64,000 nt of DNA from Cunninghamella blakesleeana. Lineage: Eukaryota; Mucoromycota; Mucoromycetes; Mucorales; Cunninghamellaceae. The notes under the pieces were generated by a model, which saw nothing but the letters and a program-made list of their open reading frames with translations, was not told the DNA's origin and made no database searches. A program made the position numbers and the translations under genes. Below are positions 14,425 through 28,390 of this stretch, piece after piece; the first letter of the stretch is position 1; every line of letters begins with the position of its first letter. The stretch is from positions 7,066,001 to 7,130,000 of the forward strand of contig JAFCIZ010000001.1 in assembly GCA_017871115.1 (NCBI GenBank), read 5' to 3'.

Positions 14425-15176
14425 TATTAGTTTGCAATAGCTTGGTGGGCCTTTATTGATGGTTTATGCATAAGTGAAGCTGGATTAGCTGGATTCGAGG
14501 ACTGGGTAGGCGGCATATTAACTACACTCGGTATGATAATGTAAGCACTTTTTTTTTTAAAAAAAAAAACCATAATACATTCAACATATATATGAGCATT
14601 ATTCTATTTTTATCGCTGATTTACTATATATATATATTATTGTCATAGCATTAACTTGATTGATAAAGAAAGTATCCGCGGTAGTGATTATGATGACCAT
14701 CATACTTGGCGTGCTCGGCTATTCCTATTTTTTGTAAAGAATAATAAAAATAAAAATAGAAAAAAGACAGGACTTATTTAGTTACAAAAAAAATAAATAA
14801 AGGAAATACATATATATAAATATCAATACTAAATATGACTTATAGTTTGTTTAAATATATACATATATCTTTCTTTTATTTACGTAATAGGGATTTACAC
14901 TAATGGCGGGTGGTTTATCTGGATCAGTAGCTGTCTTGGTAGTAAAGTATACATCTAAAATGGACCCTGTCCCTTTCATTGGTATAACTGGGGTTGTTCA
15001 AACTGGATTGTTGATGATAAGGTAATAAAAAACTACAAAAATATTTTTAATATATATATATTAATTATTCAACCTTGTACTGATTTGATTATTTTACTTT
15101 TTTCTTTTATTTAAAAAGTGCTGCAATTCTTTGGGTATCTCAACAAGAACAAACTGACTCTTATTTTAACATTTAA
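14152..15176 (+). CDS. TMEM50/UPF0220-family membrane protein (Vps68-like)
   Basis: A small endomembrane protein; the yeast relative Vps68 works in vacuolar and endosomal sorting. Exons 14152-14244, 14431-14540, 14649-14733, 14891-15021 and 15119-15176 give 158 aa, the family length. Four hydrophobic segments are seen: GVYLSGALFAIAWWAFIDGL, VGGILTTLGMIII, FFFGFTLMAGGLSGSVAVL and a C-terminal one around GVVQTGLLMISAAILWV. The pattern FAIAWWAFIDG, and a soluble loop with WRARLF before TM3, are typical of the family. Intron 1 contains a long ATT repeat that reads through as an Ile run, so a single-exon reading is wrong. The ATG at 14152 is chosen over an upstream in-frame TTG. Confidence 0.9.
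14339..14415. repeat. ATT trinucleotide microsatellite in an intron
   Basis: About 25 near-perfect ATT units lie inside intron 1 of the TMEM50-like gene, just before its acceptor at 14429-14430. Confidence 0.95.
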
Positions 15177-15401
15177 TGGTTCGAAAAAATGAAACACATA
15201 AATATTTAATACTCTCGATGTTATTTAGTCATGGATATACATAAATTTTGTATTTAATAAAAAAAAACAACATTTTTATTTTTATAATGCATAAAATACA
15301 CACAAAGTATTACTTTTCTTATTATTATTAATAGTATTATTATTATTATTGTTTAAAAAATAAAAATAAGAAATTGAAATATTGAAACAAATCTATTATT
15401 T

Positions 15402-17303
15402 CTAATTAAAAGAAGGAATACCAGTAATAGCTCTACCTAAAATAAGTGCGTGCATATCTTTTGTACCTTCGTAAGTTACAACAGCTTCTAAGTTATTTGC
15501 GTGTCTCATAATATTATATTCAGCAGAAACACCATTACCACCGAGCATATCACGAGCTTCGCGAGCAATTTCAATAGCCTTGACTGTAGAGTTTCGTTTA
15601 ATCATAGAAATCATTTCAGGAGCAAGACGGTTAGCATCCTTTAAACGACCAACTTGAAGACAAGCTTGAAGACCAATAGCAATCTATAATTTGACATATG
15701 AATGTTTTTTTTTTTTTTTAAAAAAAAAAATGATAAAAATAATAATAAAATAAATTAATTATAAAAATAATAATTCTATTTAATGCTCTACATATTATAT
15801 ACTCTACATTTTATATTTTTTTAAAAAATAACAAAATTAAACTTACATCAGTATTAAAATCAGCTAATTTCTTTTGAATTAATTGATTTGCAGCAAGAGG
15901 GCGGCCGAATTGTTTACGTTCTAAAGAGTATTCAAGAGCAGTTTGTAAACAAGATTCAGCAGCACCAAGAGCACCCCAAGCAATACCATAACGAGCATTA
16001 TTTAAACAACCAAAGGGACCCTTTAACCCTTTAACATTAGGCAACATATTTTCAACAGGGACTTCTACATTATCCATCATCACCATACCAGTAATAGAAG
16101 CACGTAGAGCCAATTTACCATGAATAGTAGGAGTTTCTAATCCTTTCATACCACGTTCAAGGATAAAACCACGAATAGCACCATCTTCTTCTAAATTTTT
16201 AGCCCAAATAATCATTACATCGGCAATAGGAGAGTTAGTAATCCAGGTTTTACTACCATTTAAAACATAATGACCATTGACTTTCTTGGCGGTAGTTTCC
16301 ATACTAGAAGGATCAGATCCATGATTAGGTTCAGTTAAGCCAAAACAACCAATTTTGACACCCTTGGCTATGAAAAAATAAAAGTTTAATATATATCATG
16401 TGTTGGTATAAATGATAATGATAATGATGATTTTATTTTATTTTTATTTTATTTTTATTTATTATTACTTACCTAAATCTGGAAGGTATTTTTCTTTCTG
16501 GGCATCTGTACCATAAGCATTAATGGGATGCATCACAAGAGAGGATTGAACAGACATAGCAGAACGGTATCCAGAATCAACGCTAAAAATAAAAAGACGA
16601 AATATACATCATAAATATAGAGATTATTATTCTACATTGCTATTATCCTGATCATCTAATCACTGGTATCTATATAAAAATGCTTACCGTTCTACTTCAC
16701 GAGCAGTTAAACCATAAGAAACGTAATTAACACCAGCACAACCATAGCCATCAATAGTAGAACCTAAAAATCCAAGTTCACCCATTTCAGCCATGATATT
16801 CTTGTCAAACTCTAAAATAAATCATTACATTAAGGTTAGGGAGCCGTGAGAAAAAAATATTTATAGGTAATATTTTTTAAGAAAAAAAAAAAACATAGCT
16901 ATAAACTTACTTTCATTAAGGTAAGCATCGGTAACTCTTGGTTGAAGATTTTCTTGACAATAGGTATGTGCAGCATCTCTATTAATAATAATATATAATA
17001 GACAGATACAGGTACATATATTAATTAGACCTTTTTCCTACTCTCTTTTTCTTACTATCACCTTAATTATATGTAAAGTACAACTTTATATACTTTTCCC
17101 TTTTTTTACACTATTTATAAATATTTATATATGTTTGTATGTTTTATTTATTACCTAACAAGCTTTTCTTCTTCAGTCAATTGACTATCTAAGTCTAAAG
17201 GATCTTGCCAGTTATATTTAACAAAAGAGCTGGCTTTAGAAGCCATAGTACGTGTTTGAATGGGTTTAAGGACACGAGTAATGAGTTGAGAGCGAGTTAA
17301 CAT
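15402..17303 (-). CDS. Glutaryl-CoA dehydrogenase, mitochondrial
   Basis: FAD-dependent acyl-CoA dehydrogenase that oxidises and decarboxylates glutaryl-CoA to crotonyl-CoA in lysine and tryptophan breakdown. Exons on the minus strand: 17155-17303, 16911-16978, 16688-16811, 16473-16582, 15847-16367, 15402-15683; 417 aa. The N-terminus ([20 protein letters not shown]) is basic and lacks acids, so it looks like a mitochondrial presequence. Family motifs include [17 protein letters not shown] (carrying the substrate Arg), [58 protein letters not shown] and the catalytic Glu in [20 protein letters not shown]. These blocks fit glutaryl-CoA dehydrogenase better than other acyl-CoA dehydrogenases. 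Confidence 0.95.
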
Positions 17304-18187
17304 TATATTAAAAAGAACTTAGTTTGTATTATATAAAATAAATAAATGTGTACAAATAAACAATTTTATATAAATTTATATATATAAAGTAAGAAAGAAA
17401 GAGAAATGTAAAAAAAAAAGAGAGAGAGAAGAGTAATTAAAAATAATCTAGGCTATATAAAAAATTGGTGGAGGTTAAAAAAAAGTTGATCAATCAAAGT
17501 TCCCATGACCGTATTTGGAAATTTGATGTTTCATTTAAAAAGTGATATCTACTACATTTACATTGATATATATTTATTTGATTTCAATCCTAATTATTTT
17601 TATAATTAATATTATTCTAATGTTTAATTTAGTTATCTAACTAACTCATGGAGATTTTATTGCCATTAATATTAGAGTATGTATATATATATTCGCACGT
17701 ATCTATACACATGTACATCTTTATGATTTAAATAATATGTATGGTTCATTATTTAAAGTATATTATTTTAATGAACTTTATTTAAATCTTTAGTCTTTAA
17801 AGAGTATTTTTTACGCGTATGATTATCAACTTCTTTTATTTTTTGTTCCGAACCGTATCTGGATATAACTTTTTCCATAAAAAAACAAGGATAAATTTTT
17901 ACCATTTTTTTTGTGATTTAAAATAGTGAATTTAAACTTTTATTACAGCATAATATGTATATCAATAAAATATCAAACATGTTTTACAAAATAAATTTAT
18001 ATTGTGGTAGATTTATAGTAGAATATGCCCCCTTATTTTTTTAAAAAAAAATTAAAATTAAATAAATTAATAGAGATCTCTTTTACATATAAATATACTG
18101 TATATTTATATATAACAATAATAATAATAATAATATTAAAAACAATAACAATGATAATAATAATAATAATAATAATGATAATAATAA
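17304..18187. other. Spacer between Hsp70-like 3' end and glutaryl-CoA dehydrogenase 5' end
   Basis: An 884-base spacer holding the dehydrogenase promoter on the minus strand. It contains an AAT/ATA microsatellite (about 18115-18186) next to the Hsp70-like stop codon. I see no ORF or RNA gene. Confidence 0.5.
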
Positions 18188-21118
18188 TTATACGTTAAAA
18201 TTACATACAACGTGGTATGTTTTATCTCGAATGATAGCTTCGACACGTAATTCCACTTCACCAAAATACATATTAATAGTTAATTCAACGGGATCTCCAG
18301 GCATGACACCAACTAAACGAGGCATAGGAATTTCAAAATCAAACACTTTTTTCACACCGGATTGTACAACATATCTTGGTTCATTTTCTGTACTTCCAGC
18401 ATAAAATGTACAAGCTGTATGTCGTGGATAATATGTAGTATAACGTTTACTTGTACATTTATCATAATCTATAAAAATATATTACACAATAACATTATTA
18501 AAATATTTTTATTTTTTAGAATTTTTATATGTAAAATAATTATATTATATAGATTACCTAATGGTTCACCACGACGAACAAAGCAGGAGAAACGATGATC
18601 ACAACGTACACTTCCATCAGGGTTAATAATTTTATATTCTGGAGGATCAAGTTCTTCATCAAATGGAGCTGTAATATCAATACCATACCAATATCTTGGA
18701 ATACGTACAGAGACTTTAGTAGGATTCATACCAGCATAGACAGCACCTCTACAAACGGCCATTTCTTTTATGTAGATATATACAAATAAATAAATACATG
18801 TATATGTATTTATTAAATCACGAATATATATGATTAAATAATGCAGCACTTTCCCTTTTTATTTTATATTATATTCTTACCAGCACGAGGAGGAGAAATG
18901 ACTTTAATACCAAGAGGTTCAAATTCCTCAGCAACACGAGAATACAAATATTGAGAAGAACCAAAACCACCAACCATGAAAATAGCCTTTAAATTTGTAG
19001 TTTCATCTTTTTGTTTATGTACTAATTCCAACACTTCTTTTACAACAGGTTCATATACTTTATTCTTAAGTTCTTCCAATGAGAAACGAAGCATACCATC
19101 GCCAAGACCGATAGAAGGCATTGTGTGTTCAGTTAACCCAGCATTCATAGGTAATTCAAGGAATTGGTCTTCTGTACCATCAAAAGCTGGTTTTAATCGT
19201 TCTAATAATAATAGTAATGATGATGATGATAAATAAATGTATATATAAAATAAAATAAAATAAATAAAAATAAACCATGTATTTTTGTAACCTAACTCAT
19301 TTATATTATTATTATACAAGTATATTTTTTTTTAAAAAAAAGTCCTACCAATAAAATGTTCCATCATATTATCAAGAGCATGAGGTGGGATTTTGCCATT
19401 TGTAACCTTGCGTAATTTACTTTTCAAGAGCTTTTTCATATTTTTATCAATAAACATGGATCCACATGATTTACCCATACCTTCCGTACTTTCTTTGAAT
19501 TTACGGTTACCTTGAGCATCCATTTTTACATTAAATACAATTAAATCAAGAGTACCACCTATAATTTATAAATATATTAGTATACGTATATATATATATA
19601 TATACACATGTGTGTATGTGTAAATATTAAAGTAATATCAAACACATTGGCTATAAATATTTACTGGCATTCCCTTTTATTTACCTCCAGCATCACAAAT
19701 CATAAATTCATCACCATCTTCCATACTGAATTGGTCACACACTTTTTCGCAATAAATAGCAGCAGCTTCAGGTTCAGAGATCAACATCAATCTATCGTGG
19801 TGATCATCCTTGTTAATAATACCTGCTAATATAGAGGCTTCTCTCATGATTTGTTTAGCACGATCTGTCCACATAGCAGGCACCTATAGTATATAAACAT
19901 ATATATTAGTTTCCCAAAACGTACATATGTATACTTTTTATCATTATTATTATTATTTCAATTATGCTTTTATTTACCGTAAGACAATATCTATATCGGC
20001 CTTCAAATTGATGGGCAAATCCTTTTCTCATTTCTTGAGCTACATGTGCGTGGAATTCACGAAGATAATCTAAAATAAATAGAAATGGTATAATATAAAT
20101 AATTGGATACAGGTATTTTTTTATATATCTCTCATTTTACAAATGTTTATTCTTTTTTTAATAATACCTGCAATAATTTCAACTGCTTTAAAACCTTCAG
20201 GTACCTTTAATACTTCATTTAAAGATTCATCCAAGAATAATTTAAATTGCTGTAACATAATATACTCTCGCTTATTGTTGTTTCGATTACATTCAGCTCG
20301 TACTGCACTTCCCCAATGAACAATTTTCTAAATTAACATAGAGAATATAAAATAACATAATATATATAAGTGGATTCTGAGTTTTGATCTGTAAATATAA
20401 TATTTTTAAATGAAACCATTAATTATTTATATTACTTACTAAAGTGCTTGGATCATATAACTATTATTTTTTGACATAAAAAACATTAAAAGAGAAAAAA
20501 AAAACCATATTATTTTTACTTGTAATAAATAGAGAGAAAGAGAGAGGTATGAATACTAAAATTATAAATATATATTACTTACACTCATGGTGGGGACCTA
20601 ATATTTAAAATATTTATAAAATAAAAAATAAATATATAAGCGAATTTAGATATAAATAATTTGTACAAGGTTTCTTCCCAGCTCATAATCATTATTATTG
20701 TCACTATTTAATATATACCTTAGGGTAACGATAGGCGGCTTGTTTTGGCCTAAAGATTAAAAGTGACAAAGTGAAATGATGCTTTGGTTAATAATAATAA
20801 TAATAATAATAACAATAGGAATAATTTAAATATTTATACATGTATACATAAATATGTAGGTATATTAAAGCTTACCAAGATGTAATATCACATAATTCGT
20901 TTTCGGTAGTTGTAATACCGTATGAAGCACCAGAGAAAGTTGTACCTTTTTTTTTTTATTAGTAATTAAAAGAAATAAAAATAAAATAAAAAATAGTAAT
21001 AAGTACATTATATTTATTTTTTTCAAGTTAGCGTGTTTTTTTTTATGAATTGAGTTTATATATTACCGAAATCAATACCAACTACTACAGGGTAGTCGCT
21101 TAACCGAAACGATTCCAT
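18188..21118 (-). CDS. Hsp70-family ATPase (HSPA12-like)
   Basis: Divergent Hsp70/actin-fold ATPase; a cytosolic stress or signalling role is inferred from the HSPA12 family. Twelve exons on the minus strand: 21067-21118, 20876-20945, 20719-20749, 20583-20597, 20440-20460, 20168-20327, 19978-20069, 19685-19883, 19349-19558, 18881-19201, 18558-18764, 18188-18468; 552 aa. ATPase motifs: phosphate 1 VVVGIDFGTTFSGASYG, connecting segment ISEPEAAAIYC, phosphate 2 DAGGGTLDLIVF, and adenosine/phosphate motif FMVGGFGSSQYLYSRV. After the ATPase core there is only about 170 aa of beta-rich sequence, so the classical Hsp70 substrate and lid domains are absent, as in HSPA12. Two adjacent microexons of 15 and 21 nt are required to keep the frame. 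Confidence 0.88.
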
Positions 21119-21583
21119 GATTTATTCTATTACTAAGATGAAGCAAAAGAAAAAAAATTGAAAAAAAGAAGAAAAAACCAAAAATGAAAATATTATAAAT
21201 ATACGCTTCAGCTTTAAGGTTCCCAGCCCCCTGGTGTAACCATTATTAAAATTTCCTTTTTTAAAAAGTATCACTTTTTTTTTCTTTAAACGACATTATC
21301 TTAATTGTAAAAATACATATATAAGAAATCAATAAAAATAATTTCTGACCATATATTTCTAGAATTTGATTAATCATTAAATGAATTAAAAAGTGTTACG
21401 CCAATCCATCAAACATATCAAATTTTATTTTTTAATTTTCTAACCGGTTTCTTTTTTTATCATTTCCGAGAGTATTTAACATCTATTCCAACTAATTTTA
21501 TCTATATTCGTTTAAATACGATCCCTATTATCATAACCATCGAGTATATAAAATACTATATGCATTAGTATTATTACATGTAT

Positions 21584-21624
<41 letters not shown>

Positions 21625-22093
21625 GTAAATATATATATATATTATTATTTTTATTATACATTATCATTACTATTATTTTTTTAAAAATAAGAATGTTAAT
21701 CATGCTACAATCAAGTAAGTTTTTGATCATAATTTTAATCGCCTATTGAATAATAGCTTAATATAAATGGAACAATACTAATAAGTATAATGACAAGCTT
21801 GTGAACAAGAAACATATCAACTACAAATATGAACTGTCAAGCCATTTTTAAACCAATTGGTCAATAAAAAAAAAGAAAAGTGTTTATATTAGCTTAGCCT
21901 CCTTTCTCTTATAATCATATAGAAGTTTATTAATTTATATTTATTTTTAAAAAAATTCTTGCTTTATCGTCTTTCTTTTTTTTAAAAAAAAAGTTTTAAA
22001 TTATCAATTTTCATAATGGATAAAATGTTGCCATTTTTATATTATATTAGCTCTATTATTTCATATGCAAATATAAAACTAAACGTTTATTCC

Positions 22094-22130
<37 letters not shown>

Positions 22131-22514
22131 ATCCCTTTATTTACCCAAAACCTTGACTTTCTTTAGTAAAAAAGGAAAGTAAGTATAATAAAACAAAGTT
22201 ATTCTATTTTTACTCTTTTAATAAAAAAGATTAATGATTCTATTGTACAATAATTAATAAATATAAAAAGTATATTCATAATTAAATATATTACGTTTTC
22301 AGGTAAATGAAGACAACAAAAAAAAATCGCCTGATTTTTTTTTCATTTTTTTAACTCCGATTTTTAAAAGAAAAATGTTTGAGCGCAAATTTTTTTAAAA
22401 TTTACCTCTTTCTTTACTTTTGTTCTACATACTTTATTTATTTTTATATTTTAGTCATTAATATTATTATTCTCTAATTTTTTTTTATTGTTATCGTTAT
22501 TTAAAACTTTAACA
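21119..22514. promoter_or_regulatory. Divergent spacer, Hsp70-like (-) / SREBP (+)
   Basis: A 1.4 kb divergent spacer. One CCCCT stress-element-like pentamer lies at 21227-21231, about 110 bases upstream of the Hsp70-like ATG, in a locally GC-richer patch; a single copy is weak evidence. AAT (about 21592-21622) and AT (about 22096-22126) microsatellites are present. I see no believable ORF. Confidence 0.4.
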
Positions 22515-25500
22515 ATGGAAACATTTATACAAGGGCCTGATTTAAATGTATTAGGTGATAATAATGATGCCTTATTTTCCTTATCACAATTTGATCTTGA
22601 ACTTCAGCAACAAGCTCAAGCAGCTTTACAACAGCAAAGATTACAGCAACAATCGAATCATATATCTAATTATCAACAACAACAACAACAACAACGGCCT
22701 TCTAGTCAAAATAATATTTGGCAAGATTTTGATCGTTTTTTACCCATTGACTGCCAACCTTTTATGATGAATAATAATAATACTACTAATAATACTAACA
22801 CTAATAATACTAGTACTTATAATACTGCATCTTTAAATACGAATGAATCTATACAGCTTCCTTCTACACAAGCCAATATTTATAATCAATCATCTCCTAA
22901 TCCTTATCCTATAACAACTACAAACGATAAATTATTTGCCTATGAGACAAAGCAATTAATGAATAATAGTAATAACAATAATAATAATAGTAGTGATAAT
23001 ATTGGTAATGGTTTATCTACTACTATAATGAATGATTTCAATGCTACACCAATCGTACAATCTAACTGGACAAATGAAACAATTATAAAAAATGAGTATC
23101 CTAGTCCTGATCAATCATCAACAATGGCTTCTCCCCCTCCTCTTCCTCCTTCAGTATCTCAACAACAGCCTCCTCATACTGTTTTGGTATCATCCATGGC
23201 TTCTCCACCCATCTCTGACCAAAGCTTTTCTCAAAAAACAAATGAAAATACACCCAATTCTCAATCACAACCTACTCCAACATCAACATCAGCAACTACT
23301 CCTCCTTTTGTGAATGATATTCTTGCCAATATTAACTGGGATATGCCAACATCAACAATGGATCAATGTATGCATTTTTTTTTTATCTTTACTTTTTTTT
23401 AATATATATAATCATAATTATTTTTAATTTTTTTAATATATATATATGTACTAATTTATTTCATTTTCTATTTTTATTTTTATTTTTTATCATTATTATT
23501 AATATGTTAAAAATAGCAATAGATAAAATACCCATTCAAAGATTAAAAACATCTTATAATAATAATCAATCAACGGTGAACTCATCTACTATGAATTTAT
23601 CAACTAATATGCACCCAGGTGGAAAACAAAAAAAGACAGCACATAATGCAATTGAACGACGTTATCGAAATAATATCAATGACCGTATTACTGAATTAAA
23701 AAATGCCGTACCAGCTTTACTCCATGCAAAATTAAAAGATCGCACACAAAATAATTCAAGTGGTGGTAATAACAGCAAACGTTCCAGAATGGATGATGAA
23801 GATGATGAACTTGGTGACGATGAAGAAGAATACTTAGATGGTGTTGCCATTGCTACAAAATTAAACAAGGCTACTATTTTAAGAAAGGCAACAGAATATA
23901 TTGCTCATTTGAAACGATCTGTTAATGATATGCGTCATGAAAATGATTCTTTACAACATATTTTATCTCAACTCCCAGGTGGTAACGAAGTCTTGGCTCA
24001 TTATCGTATTCAAAAATCACAACGTGAACAAATGCTACAACGCCAATTAATCATGGAACGCCAATTAATGAAACAAGAACAAAAGTTACGTAAAAAGGAA
24101 GCAAGTAAACGTAAACGGGCTAAACGGCAATATAATAATAATTCCCAAGATGATGATTATGATGATGGCTCTCTATCAAGTAATTCTACTGAACATCCTC
24201 CTACACCTCCTTCTGCTGGCGGTCGTGTCTTTATGGCTATTTTCATGGCTATTTCATTCTTCTCCTCTTCTCCTTTAACTACTTCAGTTGGTTCTGGTCA
24301 AGTAAATAATCATCATCATGTTTCTAGAACCTCTTCTGAAAAGATGAACTCAGAAACTATTGTAAATTCAAATGAATCCTTTAACTCTTATAATACTATT
24401 AACAATCAAGTCAATAGTAGTTGGATATCCTTTGAAGATGGATGGTAAGTGTATATATAAATATATTATTATTATTATTATTGTTATTATTATTATTATA
24501 ATTGTATTTTTTTTTTCTTTTTCTTTTTTTTTTTTTTTTTGAAAAAAAAAAAATATCCCTATATAATATTTTTATTTACTTTTTTTTTATTTTATTTTAT
24601 TAATTTATAGGGCTATACTTCGCCTCGTATTATTTATTGCATGTATGGTTCAATTATTATTCCCTTATTTCAAGTATTGGATTTTTGGTAATACCATTAA
24701 AGTACGCCGTGCCACAACACATTCAAAATTAGATCATCAACATAATCAACGAAGAAATAATAGAATGAAAAATCTTAATTTTAACAACAACAATAATCCA
24801 AATAACAAAAAATCATTTCCAACTATGTCACCCGGCGATGAAAAATGTATGCAGATGTATCAAATTTTAGCAAAAATGATATTAACAGAACATGATGATG
24901 ATAACGTTCGAATTACTTCCAAATATAGATTCCAATTATTATTCTCTATTTTAAAAGAAGCTGTTCAGTTTACCATACGACATGTTTTTGGATATGATAT
25001 TGTTTATAATGGTGATAACGATAATGATACAAATTTGGATGATCTTGATGATGATGAATATGAAGAACGACAAAAACAAATATGTAGCCACGTATTTAAA
25101 TGGATTAAATTAAATGAATGTGAATGTCTTGGTGGTAATGCTGATACAACACGACTTGTTATGCTTTATCACAGTTTACATATGATCAATTTAGTGGATA
25201 CATTAGATGCAAAATTAAACGACGATTATTTTGATCTTGAAGACGATACAATGGATGCTGATATACATAGAAAACAACTTTCCTCTATGCGTGCACGTGC
25301 TTATGCTACGGCTGCTATCCAAATGATGCTTGTTATTCCTTATAACTTTATCTCTACCCGTTTAGCTGACTATCTTTGGGCTCTTGCTACCTGGGATGCG
25401 AATGAAGAAGATACATGGGCTTGTTTAACAGAAGACGATAAAGAAAGTAACTTGATCACTGTTTTATCAACGAAACCTGCTTGGAATGAAACTTTAGATG

Positions 25501-26723
25501 TTATTAAAAACCAAATTACTGCATGGACTTCAATGAACGTTTATGATTTGAATCAGAAAAATATTAAAAATGTTAAAAATGTTAAAAAATCGCCAGCAGT
25601 AGCAATTTCCCCATCTTCATCACTTGGCCTATCATTATCTGAAAATGCACCTGCTTTAGTTCCTACAGCAATTCTTTCGAATTTATATCTATTGGATCGC
25701 TTAGAATCACATTTTCGTGGTCTTATTGATGGTATGATTTTACCTTCCTCGCCATCTTCTACCACATCTCCTGGTATACGTCAAGATCCATCTTTTACCA
25801 TGTTTTTTGCTTATGCCTCTTCCCTTTCACTAAATGATGATTCAAGACGCATTGCAGATTGGTTCACATTAGTAGGTGCTACTATTGAAGCTCTTTGGCG
25901 TCGTGATGCTGAACGTGCTGAACAAAGTATGATGACCTTAGTTCAACGCGTTCCACGTGCAATGATTGTTCCTGGATTTTCTAAAAGAAAAGCAAGATAT
26001 GGTGAACTGGACGCTATCGGAAAGCAACAACTGGTTCATTTATTAGCTGGAGCTACACTGATTTTAAAGCAAAATAAACAAGGGGTGATGGAATTAGAAA
26101 TAGCAGATGAATTAAGACAACGAAAAGTCAAAAAGCTACCAAATAATGCAAGTGATTTGGAAGCAACCCATGTCGAAGGTCGAATCATGGCTTTGGCAGA
26201 ATTTGCGGTAATGTTAATTGGATTGGAAGCTTGGATCTCAACATGGAAAAATCAGTATTCGTGGAAACATCATGATCAAGATAAAAAAAATAATACTCCT
26301 AATACCACAACCACGGAAAACAATACAGCTCCTGGCAACAATAACAATAATAGTAATGGAGATGAATTAAGATTAAATATAGAAAAAACCACTGAAAATG
26401 TACGAACGACAACTATTTATTTAAGACGTATGATTCGACGACCAGCTTTAGCATCATTAGAAACACAACATATTATTGTTGACCGACTTAGCCGTTTATG
26501 TCGTTTTGTTGAAGAACATAATCCATTATATAACGATGATGACGATGAAGATAACGATGTTCGTTTTGAAAACGACATTGATTCAGCTTATGAACTTTCT
26601 GAAAAAGAAGATGATTATCGCTTATTAAATCAACCTTATAACCAACATGAAAAATCTAATACTGAAAATGATAGACTAATAAGACTTGCTGATAAGACTT
26701 TATCAATTTTACATGGACATTAA
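22515..26723 (+). CDS. Sterol regulatory element-binding protein (SREBP), membrane-bound bHLH factor
   Basis: ER-anchored transcription factor, released by proteolysis when sterol or oxygen is low. Exons 22515-23367, 23517-24444 (acceptor could also be six bases later) and 24611-26723; about 1297 aa. The N-terminus is Gln/Asn/Ser/Pro-rich, like an activation domain. The bHLH starts TAHNAIERRYRNNINDRI, with the Tyr of ERRYR that marks SREBPs. Its loop carries an acidic insert (DDEDDELGDDEEE), then LNKATILRKATEYIAHLKR and a leucine-zipper-like helix. Two hydrophobic segments follow: VFMAIFMAISFFSS (about 519-545) and ILRLVLFIACMVQLLFPYF (about 595-620), split by a 50-residue loop. The long C-terminal domain contains ADWFTLVGATIEALWRRDAE and LVQRVPRAM, which resemble the SCAP-binding regulatory domain of animal SREBPs. 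SCAP and proteases are not in this window. Confidence 0.92.
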
Positions 26724-28390
26724 AAAAATGCAATGATGTTTTATTTTTTATGCTTTTTCTAATTATTACTATTTTTATTTATTTTATTTTATTTTATTTG
26801 CATACATTTTCATATTATTATATATTCATTTCATTATTATTTATCCCATATATATATATTTATATCAATATAATTTTATTTTATCAGAATTTGGTTTACT
26901 TTAAATAAATACTTTTTTGAAAGAGGGTTGTTGCATAGATACTATGTGGAATTTTAATCCTCATAAAAAGAAATTCATACATTTTGTATAATTTTTTTTA
27001 TTAAAAAAATAAATATCTAATACTGATTTATTGTGGTTACTAAATATGTTATTATTTTTGTTGAATAAAATAAAATAATTGTTGCTTGAATCAATTTATT
27101 TACTATATATATTATTATTTTTTATCTTATAATTAAAAATCGTACACAAATATAAAAGAGATGACAATCCTAACTAAAAGTTTCAATTAGATGTTAAGGA
27201 AGTACAATAACGTTGTCAATTCTACTAAAATCACTGACAGTCAATACTTATACACGGTTGTTGATGCATCGAATTTGACAATACCTTGCATGAATAATAA
27301 TATTATTCACCTATTTAATGTTAATTTAAATAAATAAACACACATACATACATATAAATATTTAATTAAAAGTATGAAAATAAAATATAATAATAGTAGT
27401 AGCTTTTACTAGTAATTAAATAAATATCAAAAAAATAAAAGACAATATCCAGGAATAAGTAGTAAAAGGTCAACATTAAGAATAGCTAAGAACCAGTACT
27501 ATGGTTAATAAAAAATCAGCAGTAGCAATAATAAAAGGTAACCAAGATAAATCATAAAATGTTAGCGTCAACAATTAAAGTAGGAATGAGAAAAAAAAAT
27601 AGAAAAATAAAATCAATTTTATTGAACAAACCAAACTATAAATTGATATTTGTAATGGCAGGTATAAATATATGTATTTCATAATTAAAAGAGGTAGAAA
27701 GGGTCAAGAGTGGGTTTTTTTAGTGCCCTTCTGAAAGACATCCCTTGGGACTTTTTTACATAAATCACTTAGTCCATTTTTATTGTTTTAAAAACAAAAT
27801 CCTTATATTCCATTTCCTATTTGCTTTTCATGTTGTATTATTTTATAAGCTATGCATATATATATCATCAAAATTTATTACGAAAAAAAGTTTCTATATT
27901 TAGGTATTCGCCGAAATGTATCATTCCTATTTTTTTTTTTTTTTTTTGTTAGTCTAGTAACCATTATTATTATTATAAATGAATAATAAATAAAATGTAA
28001 TATCTAAATAAAAAAACAAATAATGACTGGAGTTATTGAACAGTTTTAGTAATTTAAATATATATATATGTATGTGGTTGAAAACTTAATTTTCTTTTCC
28101 TTTTTACCATTTTTTATGTATGTAAATATACATTATGTATTATAAAGTATCACGATTTAAAATATATATTATCACTGCATATACATGTTTTTTATTTATT
28201 ATTTTATTTAGGATATATAAGGTACTGAATAAATAATTAGATGAATATTTTAAAGTTTAATATAAGAGAGTCTTTTTTTTAGAAAAATAAAAATAATAGC
28301 AAAAAAATAAAAATCAGATAATAAAATGAATAATAAATAAACCAATAGATAAATTTAAAAAAAAAGGAATATATATATATATGCATAAAT
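26724..28390. other. Convergent spacer, SREBP / Kin4-like 3' ends
   Basis: This 1.67 kb spacer, between genes that end towards each other, is unusually long for a convergent gap in this window. The part at about 27170-27600 is less repetitive than the flanks. It contains no ORF above background, no tRNA and no recognised RNA motif. Confidence 0.4.

Noticed and set aside
18362..18598. 78-codon plus-strand ORF in the Hsp70-like gene
   Set aside because: Antisense shadow crossing two exons and an intron of a well-supported minus-strand gene.
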